A stretch of 12,865 nt of DNA from JAGNLA01 sp964472265 (GTDB lineage: Bacteria > Caldisericota > Caldisericia > JAAYUI01). The stretch is taken from assembly GCA_964472265.1 (NCBI GenBank), contig CAYYJO010000058.1:1-12865 (forward strand), written 5' to 3'. How positions within the stretch are numbered: the stretch's first letter is position 1; each line of letters opens with the position of its first letter. The notes under the pieces are model-generated. The model saw nothing but the letters and a program-made list of their open reading frames with translations, searched no databases and was not told the DNA's origin. The position numbers were made by a program, and so were the translations under genes. Shown piece after piece: positions 8,112-12,865 of the stretch.

Positions 8112-8140
8112 ATTATGTCCTTAAACGCTTCTGTTTTCAA
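8112..8140 (-). promoter_or_regulatory. Probable promoter of the ABC exporter operon
   Basis: On the minus strand, TTGAAA (8140-8135) and CATAAT (8117-8112) are spaced 17 bp apart. Counting seven bases from the -10 places the start at about 8105, directly beside the ATG at 8104. It supports a leaderless transcript. The hexamers are good but not perfect. Confidence 0.5.
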
Positions 8141-8209
8141 GGCATATTGCCTAATGGCACAGTTCCGGTAGAATGATAATGACAACCATAAAGGAGGTTT
8201 CAAAGGACA

Positions 8210-8869
8210 ATGGCAGGATTTTGGAAAAAGATTGGCGATATTCTCAACAGCAATGTGAACGACTGGCTCAAGGGCATGGAAGACCCGGCAAAAATGCTCC
8301 CATTCAAGATCGACGAAATGAGAATGGAGTACGCTGAAGCAGCAGATGCTCTCGCAGAATCGATGGCATCGGCCAAGACAACAGAGATCAGGCTCAGTGA
8401 AGTCAGGTCAGACCTCACAAAGTACAACACAGCCGCAAAAAATGCAATGGACTCAGGCAACGAGGAGCTTGCCAGAAAGTGCCTTGCCAGGGTCGTAACC
8501 CTTGAAAATCAGGAAACAACAGCAGAAAAATCACTCACAACCCAGGAACAGACAAACGTCAAGATCAGACAGGTTCTCGATGCTCTCAAGGCAAAGATCG
8601 AGGAAGCATCAATGAAGCTTGACGAACTTGTGGCAAGGGACAAGGCATCCAAGGCTCAGGAAAAGGTTGTAAAAACCATGTCAGGCATCGCAACCCCAGA
8701 CATCGGAACCACCTTTGACGAACTCGAGCAGAGAGTCATCAAGAGGGAGCAGAAGGTTCAGGCTCTTGCAGAAATCGGTTCAATCGCTGATTCACTTGAC
8801 GATGAGATCGCAAAGAACACAAAAAAGGATGAGATCGAACAGAGGCTTCTGAGGCTGAAGGGCGCCTGA
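8210..8869 (+). CDS. pspA: PspA/IM30 (Vipp1) family membrane-stress protein
   Basis: A peripheral inner-membrane protein of the ESCRT-III-like PspA/Vipp1 family, which assembles into rods or rings and protects or remodels damaged membranes. The 219-residue length is usual. The N-terminal amphipathic helix (about 1-20, AGFWKKIGDILNSNVNDWL) precedes an EDP motif (24-26), a long Ala/Glu/Lys-rich coiled-coil hairpin (about 27-155), further helices (about 166-200) and a final helix (205-217). The start is ATG 8210. AGGAGG at 8192-8197 is 12 bases away, and a second partial site (AAAGGA, 8202-8207) is very close to the ATG, an unusual arrangement. No pspF/pspBC partner is visible; instead a single-pass membrane protein gene follows after two bases. 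I see no convincing promoter; a GATAAT at 8175-8180 lacks a -35. Confidence 0.93.
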   Translation: MAGFWKKIGDILNSNVNDWLKGMEDPAKMLPFKIDEMRMEYAEAADALAESMASAKTTEIRLSEVRSDLTKYNTAAKNAMDSGNEELARKCLARVVTLENQETTAEKSLTTQEQTNVKIRQVLDALKAKIEEASMKLDELVARDKASKAQEKVVKTMSGIATPDIGTTFDELEQRVIKREQKVQALAEIGSIADSLDDEIAKNTKKDEIEQRLLRLKGA

Positions 8870-8871
8870 TC

Positions 8872-9258
8872 GTGACAATCATCATATTGCTTCTCGTTGC
8901 GGTTGTCATCGGAATCGGTGTCGGTGTAGCCGTCGTTTTTGCAAACAGGAAAACCATCGAGGCCGCAGCCAGGGATAGAGCCGGAAAACTCACCGAGCTT
9001 GACAGACGCTATCTGGCAATCGAAGGCGATCTGGACATCATCAAGCAGATGAACGGCGCGATGGCGGACAAGTATCCCAACGCTGACCTTGAAAAGGTTG
9101 GCAGGGCAAAATCGCTTATCAACTATTTCGAGAAAAACTGGGTTGCAAGGCGCAACCAGCTTTGGAGTCCAACAGCAAAAGTTTCTGGAGCCACAACCTA
9201 CGAGCTTGAAAAATCGCTTACCGAGCTTGAAGGATTGTCTTCGGAAATCCTCAAATAG
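8872..9258 (+). CDS. Small single-pass membrane protein coupled to pspA
   Basis: I do not recognise the family. The 128-residue product has one N-terminal hydrophobic helix (about 3-25, very Ile/Val/Gly-rich), then a charged, mostly helical domain of about 100 residues with a probable short coiled coil at its end (108-128). Its basic residues after the helix (N26, R27, K28) suggest the helical domain is cytoplasmic. The start is GTG 8872, only two bases after the pspA stop, with GAAGG about ten bases upstream, so translation is probably coupled. By position it could be a membrane anchor or partner for the PspA protein, in the manner of other psp operons where PspA works with small membrane proteins. 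Its last 61 bases overlap the end of the convergent radical SAM gene. Confidence 0.75.
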   Translation: MTIIILLLVAVVIGIGVGVAVVFANRKTIEAAARDRAGKLTELDRRYLAIEGDLDIIKQMNGAMADKYPNADLEKVGRAKSLINYFEKNWVARRNQLWSPTAKVSGATTYELEKSLTELEGLSSEILK

Positions 9259-10529
9259 GCATAAACCCAGAGGGCGACCTCAAGCCTCATCTTTTGGATC
9301 TCGCATCCAATAGAGTGCAGCGACTTGAAGTCGCCCTTTATTGTTTGGTTGGCTGCCAGACATCCGCCTGAACAGAGGAACATCGCCCAACAGTCCAAAC
9401 ATTCCGGCTTTGACAAAAGGTGGTTATTGTTTGTCCACCTGTCGAAATCACTTTGAGCTGGTAGTGTTTTGAGGTTACCCAACCTGAAATCACTGTTCCC
9501 GTCAAGCTGATGGCATACAAAAAACTGCCCGTCAGGATCGACAGCAAGGTACTCACAACCGGCTCCGCATCCTCCAGCACTTTTTCTCACACACGGCCCC
9601 TGCTCGAGGTTCATTTCGAAATGGTAGAATCTGAACGGATTGCCTGAAATCTTTTGCTCAACATAATATTTTGCAAGTTTTTCATATTCCTGCCTGATAA
9701 CTGGCAGATGTTTTTCGGTGATGGCCAGTTCAGGATCGGTTGTCACGACAGGCTCGAAAGCCAGCGAACCGATTCCCAATTTGTGAAGGGCTATTACCTG
9801 ATCTGCAAAATGAATGGTTTTGCCGGTATAGGTTCCACGAACGTAATACCCCCGCTCCCTTCGCTTGACCACTTTTAAAATATTGCTGAGTACGGCATCG
9901 AAAGAGCCTTCGTTTGCAGGAGTTTTCCTGTAGGCGTCGTTGATTTCCCGTGTTCCGTCAAGACTTAGAACCAAAGAAATGTAGTATTTGTTGCAAAAAT
10001 CAAGTATATCATCTGTTAAGCCGACGGCATTGGTTGACATCGACCATCTCAAGTTTTTGTCGTGGGTTTTGGCAAGTTCGTTGCCATAAAGAACTGCATC
10101 CTTCACGGTTTCCCAGGCAAGTAAAGGTTCACCACCAAAAAAATCGATGTCTATTTTCTTGCCAGGTGCATTGGGTATCAGCCAATCCAATGTTTTCCTG
10201 GCTGTCTCAATGGACATCACCTTGCCCTGTCCGGTCACAGAACCGAGCGAGCAATAGGAGCAGTTCAGGTTGCAGGCATGGGAAACTATCAGACACAGCG
10301 ATTTTGGCGAGAGTTTTTGTGGTGGGGGAATTTTTGCGTTCCCGAAAAGCACCCCGTCCTTTACAAGGTCAGCGATTTCGGAAGGAAGTGTTTGACCACG
10401 ATCCAATCGATATTTATCGAGCGAATCGGCTGACTCTTCATCCAGAAAAAGAAGAGACCCTGTTGCAACATCGAATGACAGGGTCTCTTCGTTTACTTTA
10501 AAAACGTGGATTTTGCTTACAGTATCCAG
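9198..10529 (-). CDS. scfB: Radical SAM/SPASM maturase of a SCIFF-type ranthipeptide
   Basis: A radical S-adenosylmethionine enzyme that should install thioether cross-links in the peptide encoded just upstream. Numbering from the proposed CTG start (443 residues): an N-terminal leader-recognition region (about 7-65), the radical SAM cluster motif C86-x3-C90-x2-C93, the SAM-binding FFGGEPLL (130-137), then a SPASM domain. The SPASM cysteines C321, C339, C377-x2-C380-x5-C386-x3-C390 and C409 are all present, with further C313 and C325, giving enough ligands for two auxiliary clusters. Segments such as FYHFEMNLEQGPC and CGAGCEYLAVDPDGQFF match the known SCIFF maturases (CteB type). The frame stays open to ATGs at 10601 and 10622, but there the DNA codes for the peptide in another frame. 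No ATG, GTG or TTG lies near the homologous start, so CTG 10529, preceded by AAAGGCGAG, is my choice. The C-terminal tail overlaps the opposite gene. Confidence 0.88.
   Translation of the reverse strand: MDTVSKIHVFKVNEETLSFDVATGSLLFLDEESADSLDKYRLDRGQTLPSEIADLVKDGVLFGNAKIPPPQKLSPKSLCLIVSHACNLNCSYCSLGSVTGQGKVMSIETARKTLDWLIPNAPGKKIDIDFFGGEPLLAWETVKDAVLYGNELAKTHDKNLRWSMSTNAVGLTDDILDFCNKYYISLVLSLDGTREINDAYRKTPANEGSFDAVLSNILKVVKRRERGYYVRGTYTGKTIHFADQVIALHKLGIGSLAFEPVVTTDPELAITEKHLPVIRQEYEKLAKYYVEQKISGNPFRFYHFEMNLEQGPCVRKSAGGCGAGCEYLAVDPDGQFFVCHQLDGNSDFRLGNLKTLPAQSDFDRWTNNNHLLSKPECLDCWAMFLCSGGCLAANQTIKGDFKSLHSIGCEIQKMRLEVALWVYAYLRISEDNPSSSVSDFSSS
9269..9339. terminator. Long interrupted hairpin, possible terminator inside the opposite gene
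   Basis: AGGGCGACCTCAAG (9271-9284) pairs with CTTGAAGTCGCCCT (9324-9337) at 13 of 14 positions, and the pairing can extend by two bases (9269-9270 with 9338-9339). The 39-nt interval contains a second stem, TTGGAT/ATCCAA (9294-9299, 9305-9310) with a 5-nt loop. It lies just after the stop of the small membrane protein gene and ends in TTTATTG. It is entirely inside the radical SAM coding region, so part of the pairing could be chance or codon-driven. Confidence 0.45.
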
Positions 10530-10678
10530 GGTGAGTTCTCGCCTTTGAGTTCGCAGACCTGGTTGCCGGTTGTGTTTGCAGTCTTTGCCGCTGACTTGCA
10601 TGGTGTCTGGCACTCTCTGCATTTTTCGTCATCGATAGAGCAAACTGCCGGTTTTCTGACTATGATCCTGATCGTCAT
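10517..10678 (-). CDS. scfA: SCIFF-like ranthipeptide precursor, variant with two core cysteines replaced
   Basis: A 53-residue ribosomal peptide, probably cross-linked by the maturase encoded immediately downstream. Residues 20-43 follow the SCIFF pattern closely (ECQT at 22-25, KSA at 28-30, KT at 32-33, GNQVCE at 38-43). Spacing is C20-x2-C23-x3-C27-x3-A31-x3-N35-x6-C42, so the fourth and fifth of the usual six cysteines are Ala and Asn. An additional C13 lies in the leader, and the tail ELKGENSPWIL runs past the usual end. The start is ATG 10678 with GGAGG at 10689-10685, six bases upstream; the in-frame ATG at 10711 precedes that site and is rejected. A good promoter lies at 10698-10725. 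In the Clostridium thermocellum system the CteB enzyme forms Cys-Thr thioethers (known from the literature, from memory); which residues react here is unknown. Confidence 0.88.
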   Translation of the reverse strand: MTIRIIVRKPAVCSIDDEKCRECQTPCKSAAKTANTTGNQVCELKGENSPWIL

Positions 10679-10697
10679 TTCAAACCTCCGAACCGGA

Positions 10698-10725
10698 ATT
10701 TTACCAATCAATAACTGGCAGTCAA
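10698..10725 (-). promoter_or_regulatory. Promoter of the SCIFF peptide-maturase operon
   Basis: On the minus strand, -35 TTGACT (10725-10720) and -10 TAAAAT (10703-10698), each matching five of six consensus bases, are spaced 16 bp apart. The leader would be about 13 nt and include the GGAGG site. Confidence 0.65.
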
Positions 10726-10760
10726 GGAAACCAGGTATATTTGTTGTGGAGGTAGAACCG

Positions 10761-11426
10761 ATGCCACTTCAAATAGCAGTGTTTGGGCTTGGCAGGCTTG
10801 GAATGACCCTTGCCGTTGAGCTTACAGAAAAGGGGTACAGCGTCCTTGCCATCGATATGGAGCGCGACAAGATTGAACGCGTAAGGAATTCAATTGACAA
10901 GGTCATCGTCATGAGGCATTTCGACGAAGAAGGACTCAAGACAACTGGCGTGCAAGATTGCGAAGTGGCAGTTGTGGCGTTCGGCAAGAACATCGAAAAC
11001 AACATCCTCCTGACCGCCATGCTCAAAGAACTTGGAGTGCCATACGTCATCTCAAGGGCTGAATCCCATGCCCATGCAAAGATACTCCAAAAAATTGGCG
11101 CCGACGACATCTTCTCGCCAGAAGAGGACATGGCCATAAGGCTTGTCAATCGAATTACTGGCACAAACTTCCTTGATTTCATCGAGATTTCAGACCAGTA
11201 CGCCATCACCGAGTTTCCAACGCCCAACGAGTGGGTTGGCAAAAAGATTTCAGAGCTGGGACTGAGAGCGGATAAAGGAATCATGGTTGTGGCGCTCAGG
11301 AAAGACCTTCAGGTTATAATGCCACCTGATCCGAATCTGCCACTGACTGAATCCGATCTCGTCATCGCAATCGGACCAAGACAGAAACTCGACGAGGTCT
11401 CCAAAAAAGCAAGATATCAGAAATAA
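10761..11426 (+). CDS. KtrA/TrkA-type potassium-transport regulatory subunit
   Basis: A cytoplasmic RCK protein that normally gates a membrane K+ channel subunit (KtrB/TrkH type) in response to nucleotide. The 221-residue length and one RCK unit match KtrA rather than the doubled TrkA of enterobacteria. The N-terminal Rossmann domain (about 4-120) starts with G9-x-G11-x2-G14, and D32 closes the second strand, where an acidic residue usually contacts the adenosine ribose. Helix-strand pairs run through VVAFGKNIENNIL and YVISRAES. About 136-212 form the TrkA-C domain. The start is ATG 10761 with GGAGG at 10748-10752; the frame is open further upstream, but that DNA holds the divergent peptide gene. 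No channel partner lies in the window. A TATATT at 10736-10741 could be its -10 but has no clear -35. Confidence 0.92.
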   Translation: MPLQIAVFGLGRLGMTLAVELTEKGYSVLAIDMERDKIERVRNSIDKVIVMRHFDEEGLKTTGVQDCEVAVVAFGKNIENNILLTAMLKELGVPYVISRAESHAHAKILQKIGADDIFSPEEDMAIRLVNRITGTNFLDFIEISDQYAITEFPTPNEWVGKKISELGLRADKGIMVVALRKDLQVIMPPDPNLPLTESDLVIAIGPRQKLDEVSKKARYQK

Positions 11427-11427
11427 A

Positions 11428-11454
11428 AAAAGCCGGGAACAAATCCCGGCTTTT
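11428..11454. terminator. Bidirectional terminator between the K+ regulator and second propeller genes
   Basis: AAAAGCCGGGA (11428-11438) pairs perfectly with TCCCGGCTTTT (11444-11454) around an ACAAA loop. T-tracts follow on both strands: TTTTCTTT on the plus strand and the complement of the A-run 11425-11431 on the minus strand. It sits 2 bp after one stop codon and 17 bp from the other. Confidence 0.93.
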
Positions 11455-11471
11455 CTTTAATACGAATGTTA

Positions 11472-12782
11472 TCAAGGATTTTTCGGTTTCTCTGTTCCCT
11501 TGTCGTTTGTCGGTGGCTGCTGAATCGGTGCTGACTGCTGCTGTTGCTGCTGCTGGTAGCTGTCGAGCACGGCTTTCGGTGCAAGCAGGTAATAAGTTGA
11601 GATTCCATCTGAGATAAGGAGTCTTCCTTCAATCACTGCAGGGCTCCCGTAAACTCTGTTGGCATTGGCAATTTTTCCCGAATCAAACTCGAAACCTGTT
11701 GTGAACGAATACTTTTCCATATCGACTGCAACGACCTTACCATCGGCAGTTCCGAAGCATACATAGTTCTGGCTTGAAACAAGCGCTGATTTTGGAACCA
11801 AATTTTTCAGCTCGACCTTGTTCTTAACCATTCCGGTATCGGTTGCAACAAACAGGATTTCGTTCTTCATTGTGTTGGCGATGACGAGAAATTTTTCGTT
11901 GATGCACGGCGCAACAGCGATTGTTCCATCAATATCAAGCGACCAAACCTTTTTGCCGTCTGCCGCCGAGTATGCCCCAACCTTGCCAAATGAACCAGGC
12001 ACATAAATGTTTTTCCCATCAGAAACTAGACTCGAGGTTACCCTGTCATCAAGTGCCGACTCCCAGGCACGCTTGCCGTTTTCGGTCTTGAGTGCCGTTA
12101 ACTTCATCGAATAGTCTGCAACAATGAGCCTGTCATCAACAATAACCGGTGAGGCCATGACTGCATCCTCAAAATCAAATCTCCACAGTTCGGTTCCGTC
12201 AATGACGTTAAAGGCATTGGCGGTTTTTGATGAGTGAACCGAGTAAACGACCTTGCCGTCGGTGACAAGAGCCGCATTTTCTGGTCTCCCGTTCCAGATT
12301 GGATCAACGATTGCCGTTGAAGCCCTGAACCTTGCAGACCAGACAGGCGAGCCATCCCATGCCGAAAGGGCGTTTATCGAGCCATCCGAGCATGTGACGA
12401 CAATCTTGTTGTCGACAAACAGCGGATCCCCCATTGCTCCACCGAACTTCTGCTTCCAGATGTTTTCTCCGGTGTCCCAATCAAAAGCATAGACAGCGCC
12501 ATCATTTGTTGATGTGATTATAAGTCTATTAACAAGTTTTTTATTCTTCAGATCGATGTCTGGAACGTCGACAACGACGGTTGCACCAAAACCAAGTCCA
12601 GCCAGCTCAGCATTCCATTCCTTGCCAAACGGTGCAAGCAATGGCTCTTTGCTTGATCCTGTATGCCAGGAGTCCAATCCAGCGCCCTGCCAGAGCGCAA
12701 CAACAGGCTTTGATTCCTTCTGGCCACATCCTGCGAAGCTGAAAAGCATCATGACTGCAAGTACACAAAACATCGGTTTCAT
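11472..12782 (-). CDS. Lipoprotein with eight-bladed PQQ-type propeller and polyglutamine tail
   Basis: A 436-residue exported lipoprotein of the same design as the one at 3173. The signal peptide MKPMFCVLAVMMLFSFAGC ends in an FAGC lipobox with C19 lipidated. After a short linker, about residues 60-400 form PQQ-type repeats; I count eight, for example TSTNDGAVYAFDWDTGENIW, TCSDGSINALSAWDGSPVW and PGSFGKVGAYSAADGKKVW. The repeats are more divergent than in the first protein. The C-terminus leaves the propeller with seven consecutive Gln followed by a Ser/Pro/Gln/Lys-rich disordered tail. The start is ATG 12782 with GGAGG at 12793-12789, six bases upstream; in-frame upstream codons to 12827 would spoil the signal peptide. 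It appears monocistronic. A BamB-like scaffold role is possible, but no outer-membrane assembly gene is nearby. Confidence 0.88.
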   Translation of the reverse strand: MKPMFCVLAVMMLFSFAGCGQKESKPVVALWQGAGLDSWHTGSSKEPLLAPFGKEWNAELAGLGFGATVVVDVPDIDLKNKKLVNRLIITSTNDGAVYAFDWDTGENIWKQKFGGAMGDPLFVDNKIVVTCSDGSINALSAWDGSPVWSARFRASTAIVDPIWNGRPENAALVTDGKVVYSVHSSKTANAFNVIDGTELWRFDFEDAVMASPVIVDDRLIVADYSMKLTALKTENGKRAWESALDDRVTSSLVSDGKNIYVPGSFGKVGAYSAADGKKVWSLDIDGTIAVAPCINEKFLVIANTMKNEILFVATDTGMVKNKVELKNLVPKSALVSSQNYVCFGTADGKVVAVDMEKYSFTTGFEFDSGKIANANRVYGSPAVIEGRLLISDGISTYYLLAPKAVLDSYQQQQQQQSAPIQQPPTNDKGTEKPKNP

Positions 12783-12799
12783 AGCAAACCTCCGCATCA

Positions 12800-12827
12800 A
12801 GATTACATGGAGTCTTAATCCAGTCAA
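12800..12827 (-). promoter_or_regulatory. Probable promoter of the second propeller lipoprotein
   Basis: On the minus strand, -35 TTGACT (12827-12822) and a weak -10 TAATCT (12805-12800) are spaced 16 bp apart. The -35 is the same hexamer, at the same spacing, as in the SCIFF promoter. The -10 matches only three of six bases. Confidence 0.4.
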
Positions 12828-12846
12828 GATTTACGATTTCTTGACT
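12822..12846. repeat. 8-bp inverted repeat over the -35 region
   Basis: AGTCAAGA (12822-12829) and TCTTGACT (12839-12846) are perfect inverted copies separated by 9 bp. The left copy contains the -35 of the minus-strand lipoprotein promoter. The right copy supplies a plus-strand TTGACT whose -10 would fall at or beyond the window edge. It could be an operator or simply two back-to-back -35 elements. Confidence 0.5.
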
Positions 12847-12865
12847 CTTTATTTTCGTGATGTTA

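Noticed and set aside
8155..8170. Sigma54-type promoter for pspA, as in enterobacteria
   Set aside because: TGGCAC (8155-8160) resembles a -24 box, but the required TTGC-type -12 box is absent; CGGTA is there instead.
8105..8203. N-terminal extension of ABC subunit A to a TTG at 8203
   Set aside because: It would run through the pspA ribosome site and the predicted promoter, and the added residues do not look like the family N-terminus.
10679..10711. Longer SCIFF precursor from the ATG at 10711
   Set aside because: The GGAGG site at 10685-10689 points to ATG 10678, and the longer start would fall in the promoter region.
10506..10760. Extended N-terminus of the K+ regulator gene
   Set aside because: It is antisense to the SCIFF peptide gene and its promoter; ATG 10761 has GGAGG and begins directly with the Rossmann fold.
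12783..12827. Longer N-terminus for the second propeller lipoprotein
   Set aside because: It lies upstream of the GGAGG at 12789-12793 and puts charged residues in front of a complete lipoprotein signal peptide.
1..12865. CRISPR arrays, insertion sequences or phage genes
   Set aside because: I saw no regularly spaced repeats, transposase-like proteins or terminal inverted repeats in the window.

Overview
The window is a compact bacterial segment of moderate G+C, with strong Shine-Dalgarno sites (mostly GGAGG) and sigma70-type promoters. A run of 10 Ns suggests a scaffold from a draft or metagenome assembly. The SCIFF-type ranthipeptide pair is typical of Clostridia and relatives. The two lipoprotein beta-propellers and the PspA-type gene do not settle the phylum. 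I would say only: an anaerobe-like bacterium, possibly from a poorly cultured lineage.

Layout. Positions 1-193 hold the 3' part of tRNA-Gly(CCC) and a complete tRNA-Cys(GCA). Next on the + strand come a GNAT acetyltransferase with an extra C-terminal domain (262-1077) and an eight-helix membrane protein that looks like a sensor module without an output domain (1113-1880). A short-chain-type acyl-CoA dehydrogenase (3073-1925, minus) converges on them at a shared hairpin terminator. It diverges, from overlapping promoters, from a lipoprotein with an eight-bladed PQQ-type propeller (3173 onward) whose end is lost in the N gap (4535-4544).

Positions 8104-4579 (minus) encode the two subunits of an asymmetric heterodimeric ABC exporter, overlapping by 8 nt. 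Divergent from it are pspA (8210-8869) and a small single-pass membrane protein two bases downstream (8872-9258), probably an envelope-stress pair. This small gene overlaps tail-to-tail by 61 nt with a radical SAM/SPASM maturase (scfB-like, minus). Just upstream of the maturase is its probable substrate, a 53-residue SCIFF-like precursor peptide (10678-10517).

Divergent from the peptide is a KtrA/TrkA-type nucleotide-binding potassium-channel regulator (10761-11426). It ends at a bidirectional terminator shared with a second eight-bladed propeller lipoprotein (12782-11472, minus), which has a polyglutamine/proline tail.

The most interesting item is the SCIFF locus. The peptide keeps the SCIFF spacing, but the fourth and fifth cysteine positions are Ala and Asn, an extra Cys lies in the leader, and the C-terminus is extended. 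The maturase keeps every cluster-binding cysteine. Its reading frame has no ATG, GTG or TTG near the expected start, so it may begin at a CTG inside the end of the peptide gene.
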